A stretch of DNA of 16,152 nt, from NCBI GenBank assembly GCA_902783535.1, contig CACZRJ010000035.1, positions 1 to 16,152 on the forward strand, in the 5' to 3' direction. This stretch comes from an uncultured Ruminococcus sp. GTDB taxonomy: Bacteria > Bacillota > Clostridia > Oscillospirales > CAG-382. Made by a program: the position numbers and the translations under genes. The stretch's first letter is position 1. Each line of letters starts with the position of its first letter. The notes under the pieces were generated by a model, which was not told the origin of the DNA, did no database searches, and saw only the letters and a list, made by a program, of their open reading frames with translations. Positions 6,838-14,863 of the stretch are shown here, one piece after another.

Positions 6838-7407
6838 TTAATTCTCCTTTTCGGGGTCAGATTGCCGGACGAACTGGTTCCGGAAGAATTTGATGTAATA
6901 CATGACGAGAGCGAGAAGGATGGCCGCGACCAGCAGGATGCACAGGACCAGAGAAAGGACGAACGATTCCGGCGCGAGCATCAGGGTCAGCGTGACCGCG
7001 AAGAAGAGAACGGTCGCAAGCTTTCCGTACCAGAGCGCATAAACGACGATCTTTTTCTTTCTGAGCAGCAGCCAGCCTCCGGCGATCATGAGAAACTCCT
7101 TCAAAAGAAGGATGATAAAGACGGTCAGAACGATCGGAAACGTCGGCGCGTCCGTCATGCCCGCTTTGATCGTGATGCAAAGCAGGACCGTGATCTGATT
7201 CAGCTTGTCGGCGACGGGATCCAGGACTTTTCCGAGGTTGGTGATCCAGTTGAATCTTCTCGCGAGCCATCCGTCCAGAACGTCCGTAACGGAGGCGAAA
7301 ACGAATACGCCGCACGCCGCCCAGACGTAGCCGTTGAAAAAGAGCAGAACGAACGCCGGCACACAGAGAAGACGAATGAATGAAAGGATGTTTGGAATGT
7401 GTTTCAT
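6838..7407 (-). CDS. pgsA: CDP-diacylglycerol--glycerol-3-phosphate 3-phosphatidyltransferase (PGP synthase)
   Basis: PgsA is an integral membrane enzyme that joins CDP-diacylglycerol and glycerol-3-phosphate to phosphatidylglycerophosphate, the committed step to phosphatidylglycerol and cardiolipin. The 189 residues contain the complete CDP-alcohol phosphotransferase signature D-x2-DG-x2-AR-x8-G-x3-D-x3-D (Asp42, Asp45, Gly46, Ala49, Arg50, Gly59, Asp63, Asp67), followed by several hydrophobic helices and a charged C-terminus. I chose ATG 7407, which has GAGG five bases upstream overlapping the cvpA stop and begins with the family-typical KHIPNILSFIRL. The frame is open 39 codons further upstream without family resemblance. 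The gene lies 7 bases after cvpA and 5 before the clpE-like gene, so it is clearly within the operon. Confidence 0.96.
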   Translation of the reverse strand: MKHIPNILSFIRLLCVPAFVLLFFNGYVWAACGVFVFASVTDVLDGWLARRFNWITNLGKVLDPVADKLNQITVLLCITIKAGMTDAPTFPIVLTVFIILLLKEFLMIAGGWLLLRKKKIVVYALWYGKLATVLFFAVTLTLMLAPESFVLSLVLCILLVAAILLALVMYYIKFFRNQFVRQSDPEKEN

Positions 7408-7414
7408 AAAAACC

Positions 7415-8167
7415 TCATCCGAAAATGAAATTGAACGGATTGATCGAATGGATCCACCGGAACAGATAAGTTTCGTCGATCCGGAAAGCGGAAACGACGG
7501 GCAGCTGGGAAATGGCCGAAACATTCAAAAGGGCTGCAACGACCGTCACGAAAAGCAGAACGCGCAGAACGGCGAGCAGGATCCCGAGCACGAGGCCGAG
7601 GACCCGGTTGGCCGAGCGGAGGATCCCGACGGATTCGATCACCTTTCGGAGCAGCCAGAAGACCAGCCGCAGCAGCAGATTGCTGACGATGAACAGCCCG
7701 ACGACGGCAATGACCTGGATGAGCACGGAAACCGCTTTCGGTACGACGGACGCCCTCAGCATTTCCCTCAGACCGTCCGCCGTTCCGTCGATTTTCTCAC
7801 GGATCAGCGCGCGGTACTGACCGGCGTCGATCCCCAGCGCGCCCAGCGCGGTCTGCAGGAATGAAGGACCTTCCTGCTCCTGTCCGGAGGAACTGTCCGC
7901 GGGTTCTTTGACAGCCTCTTTTTCTTTTGCTTCCGTGTCCAGCAGCCCGGAGATGACGGACACGATGCTGTCCTCGACTTTGGCCGGGATCTGCGTTTTG
8001 TATAGAAGGGAGGCCACCGGCTGCCTCAGCAGCAGCGTGATGACGATCGAGAGAATGAAGACGGCCGTGGACTGAACCGTTTTGACGAAGCCGTTTCTGA
8101 CGGCGAAGAAGACGGTCAGCCCTGCGATGAGCAGGATCAGGGCGTCGAGGATCAGACTGATTTTCAT
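7415..8167 (-). CDS. CvpA-family membrane protein
   Basis: CvpA-family proteins are integral membrane proteins named after the E. coli colicin V production gene; their molecular function is not settled. The 250 residues begin with two hydrophobic helices (about 5-23 and 33-50) with the family-typical FFAVRNGFVKT between them. A polar, acidic insert follows (about 78-100). The C-terminal half has two further helices (about 145-170 and 185-215) separated by VIESVGILRSANRVLGLVLG, the conserved part of the family. ATG 8167 is chosen because the family begins here; the frame runs 54 codons further upstream as low-complexity Pro/Arg/Ser. No Shine-Dalgarno sequence lies at the usual distance from this ATG; a GGAGGGGG sits about 22 bases upstream, within a possible hairpin. 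The gene follows a DUF5711 gene and precedes pgsA by 7 bases. Confidence 0.88.
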   Translation of the reverse strand: MKISLILDALILLIAGLTVFFAVRNGFVKTVQSTAVFILSIVITLLLRQPVASLLYKTQIPAKVEDSIVSVISGLLDTEAKEKEAVKEPADSSSGQEQEGPSFLQTALGALGIDAGQYRALIREKIDGTADGLREMLRASVVPKAVSVLIQVIAVVGLFIVSNLLLRLVFWLLRKVIESVGILRSANRVLGLVLGILLAVLRVLLFVTVVAALLNVSAISQLPVVSAFRIDETYLFRWIHSINPFNFIFG

Positions 8168-8181
8168 GGTGTTTTGGCGAA

Positions 8182-8199
8182 GCGGGAGACCCCCTCCGC
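8182..8199 (-). promoter_or_regulatory. GC-rich hairpin over a Shine-Dalgarno-like sequence ahead of cvpA
   Basis: In the 73-base gap before cvpA, the minus-strand RNA can form a stem of GCGGAG with CTCCCGC (one bulged C) around a GGGGT loop. The GGAGGGGG in this hairpin is the only Shine-Dalgarno-like sequence in the gap. There is no run of U after it, so it is not a standard terminator. Whether it affects translation of cvpA is speculation. Confidence 0.3.
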
Positions 8200-8240
8200 G
8201 CGGTCCTTTCGATGAATGTGAGGTGCGGCCGGCGCTCCCG

Positions 8241-9479
8241 TCAGCCGGAGGAGGGTTCGGCGGAATAGGACGAGAGGAGCGCGGCAAGTTTCTTTTCGAA
8301 AACGACCGGCTGCCCGGATGCGTTTTCAAGAATGCATACGGCGTCCTGAGAGACCGGATAGACCTTTTCCTTCGGTTCCGTCATGCTGATTTCACGGATC
8401 TCGCCGACGGTCATAACGTAAACCGTGTCTCCGATCAGGGTCTTCTGGTCGATCGCGCCCTCGAACTGCATTTTCAGCAGTTCCTCGAGACGCTCGTTCA
8501 GAACCTGAAGGACCGAGCCGCCGGACAGACCCGAAACGGAAGCCGAGAGCAGGATCTTTCCGTGCGAAACGGTACATCCCTCCAGCGCCATCCCGTCCAG
8601 GGACAGCGATACGGAAGGTTCGGACGCGTCAGGGTCGTAGACCCGGAGCGCGCTGCCGGTCATGGCCATCAGTTTTCCGCCGTCGAGCCAGGCGACTTTC
8701 AGGGGCATCTCGCCGGTAAAAGAGACGGAGACGACCGGATCCTCTCGGGAAACGGAATAGGTCTGCAGGAAGCTGACGAGGTAGCCGCCCTGGGAATAGT
8801 GGCCGAGCAGCGCGAACGCTTTCCCGTCCTCCCGCAGCGCGACGTAGTCGGCGTATGTCTCGCTCAGCAGCCGGCGGTAGGTCTGCCTCGCATACTGGTC
8901 GTAGACATAGATTGCGGTCCGGTAGTTTTTCTCGGAGGTGATGATGGCGAAGCCCGCGTTTGAGACGGCAGAAAAGCCGTAGATCGGATAGTCGAGGGTG
9001 ATGCGGGCGATCTGCGAGTAGGAATTGAAGATCCTGACTTCCTTTCCGCCCAGGTCGTACGCGAAAATGCTGTCCTCGGTCGTGACCAGACGCGGGTTGT
9101 CCATCCGGAAAGCGAAAGAGAAAACTTTCTCCGCGTCCTGGCTGTAGACGGATATGCCGCTTCCGTTCAGGACGACGATGTCGCCTTTGTAGATGGAACC
9201 GCGGTTGTCCTCCGCGTAGTCAAACCGGACGAGCTCGCCGGTCATGGAATGATCTGTTTCGGTAAAGGAAAGAAACTTCAGCATATACCGGAAATTGTCC
9301 ATGGTCAGTTCGGAGCCGTGAATGAGGAACCCGTACACGATGAACAGCGTGGCCAGCAGGATCAGGATCCAGCGGAAAACGGAAATCCGGCGGGCGCGCG
9401 ACTCGTAAAATTCCTGAACGGTCGGCGTCTGCCCGGCATTGTTGCGTTTTCTGCCGGAAAAGAAGGAGAAACCTGGCAT
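8241..9479 (-). CDS. DUF5711-family membrane-anchored beta-propeller-like protein
   Basis: The 412-residue protein resembles DUF5711 proteins of Clostridia, whose function is unknown. A basic, polar cytoplasmic N-terminus (1-33) leads into one transmembrane helix (about 35-53, RWILILLATLFIVYGFLI). The rest is an extracytoplasmic domain of many short beta-rich repeats (for example GDIVVLNGSGISVYS, GKEVRIFNSYSQIARI, GKLMAMTGSALRVYD), the pattern of a WD40 or TolB-like propeller. There is no signal-peptidase site, so it should stay anchored with the propeller outside. The start ATG has GGAGG five bases upstream, 15 bases after truA. Its position just before cvpA fits the recurring DUF5711-CvpA pairing in Clostridia as I remember it. 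The family call is moderately sure; no biochemical function can be given. Confidence 0.8.
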   Translation of the reverse strand: MPGFSFFSGRKRNNAGQTPTVQEFYESRARRISVFRWILILLATLFIVYGFLIHGSELTMDNFRYMLKFLSFTETDHSMTGELVRFDYAEDNRGSIYKGDIVVLNGSGISVYSQDAEKVFSFAFRMDNPRLVTTEDSIFAYDLGGKEVRIFNSYSQIARITLDYPIYGFSAVSNAGFAIITSEKNYRTAIYVYDQYARQTYRRLLSETYADYVALREDGKAFALLGHYSQGGYLVSFLQTYSVSREDPVVSVSFTGEMPLKVAWLDGGKLMAMTGSALRVYDPDASEPSVSLSLDGMALEGCTVSHGKILLSASVSGLSGGSVLQVLNERLEELLKMQFEGAIDQKTLIGDTVYVMTVGEIREISMTEPKEKVYPVSQDAVCILENASGQPVVFEKKLAALLSSYSAEPSSG

Positions 9480-9494
9480 GGAAACCTCCGGATG

Positions 9495-10268
9495 TCAGTC
9501 GGATGATGGATCGGAAAAGGGGTTTTTCGGATAAAAGACGCGGCTGAGGCAAAGTCCCTTGGCAGGCATGGTCCTGCCGGCGCGCGTCCGGTCTTTCGCG
9601 GAACGGATCCCGTCCGGGTCCGGGGCCAGAAGGCCGGATTCGATATCGAGCACGGTTCCGACGAGGATCCGGACCATGTTGTACAGAAAGCCGTCGGCGG
9701 AAACGGTGAAGGTCAGGACATCGCCTTCGCGTTCGCAGCCGAACGAGGTGACGGTCCGCACCGTATCGGGGACGGAACTGCCCGATGCCATGAAAGACGC
9801 GTAGTCCGCCTTTCCGGTCAGCCGCCTGCAGAGGGCGTCGCAGACTTTCTCGTCGATCCTGCGGGCGGTCGGCCACAAGGCGGTGAACGCGTGATCGAAC
9901 GGATCCGGGATCCGCGAATTGCGGATGCGGTAAACATACTCTTTTCCGACGGCGTCGTATCTGGGATGAAAGGAATCGGGGACGCGCGAAGCTAAAAGAA
10001 CGGAAATGTCGTCAGGCAGCTTGCGGTTGACGGCGTCCGGAATGTTTTCGGGCGGAACGGCATCCGGAATTCCCGAAACGGCGCAAACGAATCCGCGCGC
10101 ATGGACGCCGGCGTCCGTCCTGCTGCAGCCGGTGACGGAAACGGGGGAGGAAAACGCGGACTCGACGGACGACTGCAGCGTTTTCTGAACCGAGACGCCG
10201 TTCGGCTGGACCTGCCAGCCGCAGTATCTCGTGCCGAGATAGGCGATTTTCAGAGCGTAATGTTCCAT
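9495..10268 (-). CDS. truA: tRNA pseudouridine(38-40) synthase TruA
   Basis: TruA isomerises uridines 38-40 in the anticodon stem-loop of many tRNAs to pseudouridine. The 257 residues contain the catalytic motif CSRTDAGVHA with the nucleophilic Asp at 52, the N-terminal LGTRYCGWQVQPNGVSVQ signature typical of bacterial TruA, and the C-terminal GDVLTFTVSADGFLYNMVRILVG region, whose arginine and tyrosine contact the active site. I chose ATG 10268: it has AGGTG five bases upstream and begins the conserved domain. The longer open frame upstream is the shadow of ecfT. The gene overlaps the end of ecfT by 19 bases, so the two are probably translationally coupled. The ecfA-ecfT-truA order is common in Bacillota. 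Confidence 0.97.
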   Translation of the reverse strand: MEHYALKIAYLGTRYCGWQVQPNGVSVQKTLQSSVESAFSSPVSVTGCSRTDAGVHARGFVCAVSGIPDAVPPENIPDAVNRKLPDDISVLLASRVPDSFHPRYDAVGKEYVYRIRNSRIPDPFDHAFTALWPTARRIDEKVCDALCRRLTGKADYASFMASGSSVPDTVRTVTSFGCEREGDVLTFTVSADGFLYNMVRILVGTVLDIESGLLAPDPDGIRSAKDRTRAGRTMPAKGLCLSRVFYPKNPFSDPSSD

Positions 10269-11083
10269 ACTGTCACCTGAACGAAGATATTCAGACAGAT
10301 CACAGCCGCGAGAACGGCCGCCATCAGAAACAGGAAGACGAAATCCGAAGGACGGGCGCGCAGCACGTTCAACTTCGTGCGGCCTTTTCCTCCGTTGTAG
10401 CAGCGGCACTCCATCGCGTCCGCGAGCTCGTCGGCTCTGCGGAACGCCGACACGAACAGAGGGATCAGGATGGGCACCAGCGCCTTGACTTTCTGCGTCA
10501 GACGCCCGGAGTCCAGATCCGCTCCGCGCGCTTTCTGCGCGGAAATGATCTTGTCCGTCTCTTCCATCAGCGTCGGGATGAAACGCAGGGCAATGGTCAT
10601 CATCATGGAAAACTCGTGGACCGGAAGGCGGAAGACTTTCAGCGGGGAAAGCAGAGATTCCAGCGCGTCTGTCAGCTGCAGCGGAGACGTCGTATAGGAG
10701 AGCAGCAGACTGCACCCGGAGACGAGACAGACCAGCCGGATCATCATGAAGACGGCCGTGCGGATGCCTTCCGGATAGATGTGGATGAACCGCCACTCCC
10801 AGAGCGGCGTCTTGCCCGTCGTGAGGAACACGTTGATCACGGCGGTAAAGAGCAGAATGATGACGATCGGACGGAGCGATCTGACAAGCACGGAAACCGG
10901 TATCCTGGAAACGGCCGTGAGAATGACCGTCGTCAGGATGACCGCCGCGATCGAAGCGAGATTCCCGGCGGTCAGCGCCATGACAAGGAACAGGACGAGG
11001 CAGATGATCTTGATGCGGGGATCCGCCTTGTGGAGGAAAGAACTGCCCGGATAGTACTGGCCGAGCGTGATATCCTTAAACAT
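10250..11083 (-). CDS. ecfT: Energy-coupling factor transporter transmembrane protein EcfT
   Basis: EcfT is the membrane scaffold of ECF transporters. It links the two ATPase domains to interchangeable substrate-binding S components for vitamins and metal ions. The 277 residues have four or five hydrophobic helices (about 25-55, 70-90, 110-130, 245-272) and the long amphipathic coupling helices. The coupling motifs that dock on the ATPases are ARG at 185-187 and, in AMECRCYNGGKGRT, CRC at 227-229 where ARG or ARC is more usual. The start ATG has GAGGGG seven bases upstream and overlaps the ecfA stop by eight bases (ATGTTTAA). No S-component gene is in the window, as expected for group II ECF systems that share one energising module. 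Confidence 0.95.
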   Translation of the reverse strand: MFKDITLGQYYPGSSFLHKADPRIKIICLVLFLVMALTAGNLASIAAVILTTVILTAVSRIPVSVLVRSLRPIVIILLFTAVINVFLTTGKTPLWEWRFIHIYPEGIRTAVFMMIRLVCLVSGCSLLLSYTTSPLQLTDALESLLSPLKVFRLPVHEFSMMMTIALRFIPTLMEETDKIISAQKARGADLDSGRLTQKVKALVPILIPLFVSAFRRADELADAMECRCYNGGKGRTKLNVLRARPSDFVFLFLMAAVLAAVICLNIFVQVTVWNITL

Positions 11084-12836
11084 GGAACATCCCCTCGACT
11101 TTCGCTTTTCCGTACGGGACGGTATAGACGTCGGTCTCGTCCGTCAGGCCGCGGTTTTTCAGCTCCAGGAACAGTTTCGTGATCTGAGGAAGATCGAGAG
11201 AAGCTTCCGCCAGTTCCTCCGCCCGGCTGAACACTTCTCCGACCGTTCCGTAAAGGAATACGGAGCCGTTTTTCAATACGAGGATCCGGTCCGCGTATTT
11301 CGCGATCTCTTCCATGCTGTGGGAGATCAGAAGCATGGTCGCGTGATTCTGCTTTCTGTATTCAAGCAGCCCGCCGAGGATCGCGTTTCTTCCCTGGGGG
11401 TCGAGCCCGGCGGCGGGTTCGTCCAGCACGACGACCTCCGGCTGCATGGCGATGATGCCCGCGATGGCGGCGCGCCGCTTCTGTCCGCCGGACAGTTCGA
11501 ACGGCGAGCGGGCGAGGTCCTGCTCGGACAGTCCGCAGAAGCCTGCCGCTTCACGGACGCGCATGGCAATCTCCTCTTGCGGGAGGCCCATGCCCGACGG
11601 ACCGAACGCAATGTCTTTCTCGACCGTTTCTTCGAACAGCTGGTATTCCGGATACTGGAAGACAAGGCCGACTTTCTGACGGATCGGGCGCATGTGTTTC
11701 GGATCGGACCAGATATCGGCACCGTTCAGAAGGACTTTGCCCCCGGTCGGCTTCCGCAGCCCGTTCAGAAGCGAAGCGAGCGTGCTTTTTCCGGAACCGG
11801 TGTGGCCGATGATCCCGATCACTTCGCCTTTCGGGAAACGCAGATTGATATGGTCCAGCGCGGTTTTCCGGAATTCGGTCTTTTCCCCGTAAACGAAGGA
11901 GACGTCCACCAGCTCCATCGCCGGCTCTGCTTCTCCGGCAGGCGGGGCAGGAGGGGAAAGGGGCGGCTTGCGCCCTCCGCGCTTTTTGAATTCGTCTTCG
12001 ATCAGGCCCGCCGCTTCGGAAACATGAAGGACGCCGCCCGGAAAGCGGAAGCCGTCCCTGTTCAGCAGATAAAGCAGCTCGGTCACCTGGGGGACGGAGA
12101 GTGAGATCTTCTGAAGCGATTCCACCTCGGAAAAGATCTCGCGCGGGGTCCCGTCCATGACGATGGAGCCGCGGTTGACGACCAGGACGCGGTCCGCGTC
12201 GATCGTTTCGTTCATATAATGCGTGATCGCAAGAATGGTCAGGCCGCGTTCCCTGTTCAGCCTGCGCATGGCGGAAATCAGCTCTTCCCGCCCGGAAGGA
12301 TCGAGCATGGAGGTCGCTTCATCGAAAATGATGCAGTCCGGCTCCATTGCGAGAACTCCGGCGATGGCGACGCGCTGCTTCTGCCCTCCGGAGAGTTTCG
12401 CCGTCGCGTGCCGCGCGTATTCTTCCATTCCCATGGTTTTCAGACAGTCGTCCACGCGTCTGCGGATCTCTTCTCTCGGAACGCCGAGGTTCTCCGGCGC
12501 GAACGCGACGTCTTCCTCCACGATCCCCGCGACGAGCTGATTGTCGGGATTCTGGAAGAGCATGCCGCATTTCTTGCGCAGGTCGAACAGCGTATCTTCG
12601 TCTTTCGTATTCAGCCCGTCGACAATGATGTCGCCCTCGGTCGGCGAAAGAAGCCCGCAGAGAAGACGCGCGAGCGTGCTTTTCCCGGAGCCGTTGTGGC
12701 CGAGGATGACCGTATATGACCCTTTTTCCACGGACAGATTGATGTCCTGAAGAACCAGGGGGTTGTCCGGACGATACCGGAAAGACAGATTGGATACGTT
12801 GATGAACGACATGTCTGTATCAGTTCCGCCGCGCAT
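11076..12836 (-). CDS. Fused EcfA1-EcfA2 ECF transporter ATPase
   Basis: This 586-residue protein carries both ATPase subunits of the energy-coupling factor module in one chain. Half 1 (about 9-285) has Walker A GHNGSGKS (46-53), signature LSGGQKQRVA (148-157), Walker B ending DEATSMLDP, and H-loop His206, the EcfA1/CbiO1 pattern. Half 2 (about 307-580) has GHTGSGKS (344-351), LSGGQKRRAA (448-457), DEPAAGLDP and His506, the EcfA2 pattern. All catalytic residues look intact. A proline-rich linker (about 288-306) joins the halves where most Bacillota have two separate genes. The start ATG has AAAGGG nine bases upstream; a second in-frame ATG eight codons later has a poorer site. An ATG opening half 2 (11918) has GGAGAA twelve bases before it, so a separately made second half is conceivable. 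It overlaps ecfT by eight bases. Confidence 0.95.
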   Translation of the reverse strand: MRGGTDTDMSFINVSNLSFRYRPDNPLVLQDINLSVEKGSYTVILGHNGSGKSTLARLLCGLLSPTEGDIIVDGLNTKDEDTLFDLRKKCGMLFQNPDNQLVAGIVEEDVAFAPENLGVPREEIRRRVDDCLKTMGMEEYARHATAKLSGGQKQRVAIAGVLAMEPDCIIFDEATSMLDPSGREELISAMRRLNRERGLTILAITHYMNETIDADRVLVVNRGSIVMDGTPREIFSEVESLQKISLSVPQVTELLYLLNRDGFRFPGGVLHVSEAAGLIEDEFKKRGGRKPPLSPPAPPAGEAEPAMELVDVSFVYGEKTEFRKTALDHINLRFPKGEVIGIIGHTGSGKSTLASLLNGLRKPTGGKVLLNGADIWSDPKHMRPIRQKVGLVFQYPEYQLFEETVEKDIAFGPSGMGLPQEEIAMRVREAAGFCGLSEQDLARSPFELSGGQKRRAAIAGIIAMQPEVVVLDEPAAGLDPQGRNAILGGLLEYRKQNHATMLLISHSMEEIAKYADRILVLKNGSVFLYGTVGEVFSRAEELAEASLDLPQITKLFLELKNRGLTDETDVYTVPYGKAKVEGMFHV

Positions 12837-12851
12837 TGCGGGCGGCCCTTT

Positions 12852-13724
12852 CTAAAGTTGGGTTCGGGATGACGTCCACCGGCTGGAAGCGCCGGCGGGG
12901 AGGGGAATGCCGCTTTCGGAAACGGGGAGCCCCAATTCGTCGCTGACGACGGTTCCGCCGAAGCGTTTCATATGCCGGCTCAGGACATATCCGTTGGCCG
13001 AGGGCGACAAACCGGTCGTATACGAATTCAGAAGAACGAAAAGAGGCGATTGCGACAGCACGCCGCATACGAGTCCGACGAGATCATCCAGGCTTTCCTC
13101 GATGACCCAGCGCTCTCCGCCGGGACCGCGTCCGTATGAAGGCGGATCGAGGATCACGGCGTCATAAAAACTGCCGCGGCGGATCTCTCTCTGGACGTAT
13201 TTCGCGCAGTCGTCGACGATGTACCGGATCCGGTCGCCGGGGATTCCGGACAGCGCCGCGTTCTGCTTGGCGCGTGCGACCATTCCCTTGGACGCGTCGA
13301 CGTGGCAGACGAATGCGCCGGCAGAGGCCGCGGCCACGGTCGCTCCGCCCGTATATGCGAACAGATTCAGGACTTTGACCGGCCGTTCTGCGGAACGGAT
13401 CAGACCGGAAAACCAGTCCCAGTTGACGGCCTGCTCGGGAAAAAGGCCGGTGTGCTTGAATCCCATGGGGGAAAGAAGGAAGCCGAGACTTCCGTACCGG
13501 ACGGTCCATTCGTCAGGGACGTCTTTTTTGATCCACTCGCCCCCTCCGGTGCGGCTCCTCCGGTAGATCGCGTCGGCGCGGTCCCATTCCGGGCGGCTGC
13601 GGGAGCCCTTCCAGAGGATCTGCGGATCCGGGCGGATCAGGATATAATCTCCCCAGCGTTCGAGTCGCTCGCCGTTCACGGCGTCGAGGAGTTCGTAATC
13701 TTTCCAACGGTCAGAAATGAACAT
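12852..13724 (-). CDS. Class I SAM-dependent methyltransferase, RlmI/RlmK-like catalytic domain
   Basis: The 290-residue protein has a Rossmann-type methyltransferase domain: motif I NLFAYTGGAT (120-129), the acidic loop VDASKGMVARAKQN (142-155), a VDDCAKY segment, and motif IV DPPSYGRGPGGE (193-204). These match the rRNA methyltransferase group around RlmI and the RlmK half of RlmKL, which modify 23S rRNA. There is no N-terminal PUA domain. The position where the m5C enzymes have a catalytic Cys reads LLNSYTTG, which argues against a 5-methylcytosine enzyme; the true substrate cannot be read from sequence. The C-terminus ends IPLPAGASSRW, close to the usual family end, plus a short Ser/Thr/Arg tail. 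The start ATG has GGAG nine bases upstream in the 17-base gap after ruvB. The 15-base gap to ecfA places it within the operon. Confidence 0.85.
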   Translation of the reverse strand: MFISDRWKDYELLDAVNGERLERWGDYILIRPDPQILWKGSRSRPEWDRADAIYRRSRTGGGEWIKKDVPDEWTVRYGSLGFLLSPMGFKHTGLFPEQAVNWDWFSGLIRSAERPVKVLNLFAYTGGATVAAASAGAFVCHVDASKGMVARAKQNAALSGIPGDRIRYIVDDCAKYVQREIRRGSFYDAVILDPPSYGRGPGGERWVIEESLDDLVGLVCGVLSQSPLFVLLNSYTTGLSPSANGYVLSRHMKRFGGTVVSDELGLPVSESGIPLPAGASSRWTSSRTQL

Positions 13725-13741
13725 CTTAGGGGTCTCCGTTC

Positions 13742-14824
13742 CTATTCAAAAGTCACCTGCTCGCTTCCGGACGACCCGTCCGGGGGAGTGAGTCCGAGAT
13801 GTCTGTAGGCGCCGGCCGTCGCGAGGCGTCCTCTCGGCGTGCGGTTCAGGAAGCCGATCTGCATCAGATAGGGCTCGTAAACGTCCTCGATCGTAACGCC
13901 CGCTTCGCCCGTGACGGCGGCCAGCGTTTCCAGGCCGACCGGTCCGCCGTTGAAGTGGCAGATGATCGCCCGCAGCATCTTTCTGTCGACCGCGTCCAGT
14001 CCCAGCTCGTCCACTTCCATGGCCTTGAGTGCGATGTCCGAGATCTCCTTCGTGACCGTCCCGTTGCCGCGGACGGATGCGAAATCCCTGACGCGCTTCA
14101 GGAATCTGTTCGCGATGCGGGGCGTTCCGCGGGACCGCTTTGCGATTTCCAGGGCGCCGTCTTCCGTGATCGGCGTATTCAGAATGCCAGCGGATCTCGT
14201 GATGATCTTCGCGAGGTCTTCCGGCGGATACATTTCGAGGCGGAAACTCATGCCGAACCGGTCGCGGAGCGGTGCGGACAGCTGGCCGGACCGCGTTGTC
14301 GCACCGATCAGCGTGAACGGTTTCAGCGGGATCCTGATAGAACGGGCGGACGGTCCCTTGCCCATCATCAGGTCGAGCGAGTAGTCTTCCATTGCCGGGT
14401 AAAGCACTTCTTCGACCTGCTTCGGAAGGCGGTGGATCTCGTCGATGAAGAGAATGTCGTTCTGCTCCAGCGTGGTCAGAATGGCGGCGAGGTCGCCGGC
14501 TTTCGCGATGGCGGGGCCTGAGGTGACTTTCAGGTTGACGCCGAGTTCCGACGCGATGATGCACGAAAGCGTGGTCTTTCCGAGACCGGGGGGGCCGAAC
14601 AGGAGCACGTGGTCAAGCGCTTCATGCCGCGAAGCCGCCGCCTCGATGTATATGCGCAGGTTGCTTTTGATCTTTTCCTGGCCGACATATTCCTCCAGCG
14701 TTTTCGGACGGAGAGAGAACTCGGTCTCCGTGTCTTCCGACGAATATTCCGCGGCCGTGTATCTGGATTCGAAGTCGAACCCGTAATCGTCGTTCTGTTC
14801 CGGGACTTTCGTGTTGATAGGCAT
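13742..14824 (-). CDS. ruvB: Holliday junction branch-migration ATPase RuvB
   Basis: RuvB is the AAA+ motor that, as hexamers bound to RuvA, drives branch migration of Holliday junctions in recombination repair. The 360 residues contain Walker A GPPGLGKT (77-84), Walker B ILFIDEIHRL (124-133), sensor 1 GATTRSGQLSAPLRDRFG, the arginine-finger region and sensor 2 GTPRIANRFLKRVRDF, and a C-terminal winged-helix DNA-binding domain with GGPVGLETLA and YEPYLMQIGFLNRTPRGR. The N-terminus has about 25 acidic residues before the conserved LRPKTLEEYVGQ. The start ATG has an AGGA about ten bases upstream; the gap to ruvA is 39 bases. It lies between ruvA and the methyltransferase gene and looks fully functional. 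Confidence 0.98.
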   Translation of the reverse strand: MPINTKVPEQNDDYGFDFESRYTAAEYSSEDTETEFSLRPKTLEEYVGQEKIKSNLRIYIEAAASRHEALDHVLLFGPPGLGKTTLSCIIASELGVNLKVTSGPAIAKAGDLAAILTTLEQNDILFIDEIHRLPKQVEEVLYPAMEDYSLDLMMGKGPSARSIRIPLKPFTLIGATTRSGQLSAPLRDRFGMSFRLEMYPPEDLAKIITRSAGILNTPITEDGALEIAKRSRGTPRIANRFLKRVRDFASVRGNGTVTKEISDIALKAMEVDELGLDAVDRKMLRAIICHFNGGPVGLETLAAVTGEAGVTIEDVYEPYLMQIGFLNRTPRGRLATAGAYRHLGLTPPDGSSGSEQVTFE

Positions 14825-14863
14825 ATTCCGGACGTCCTTTCGGTTGTTTGTTGGTTGAGCGGC

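Noticed and set aside
5753..6841. Plus-strand open frame of 362 codons opposite clpE
   Set aside because: Antisense shadow; the minus strand encodes a complete ClpE-type protein with all motifs.
7408..7524. 39-codon upstream extension of pgsA
   Set aside because: It overlaps the end of cvpA and lacks similarity to the family; ATG 7407 has a good ribosome binding site.
10269..10796. Long N-terminal extension in the truA reading frame
   Set aside because: It is the shadow of ecfT; TruA homology and a ribosome binding site both begin at 10268.
11067..12104. Plus-strand open frame of 345 codons opposite the second half of ecfA
   Set aside because: Antisense shadow of an intact ATPase gene.
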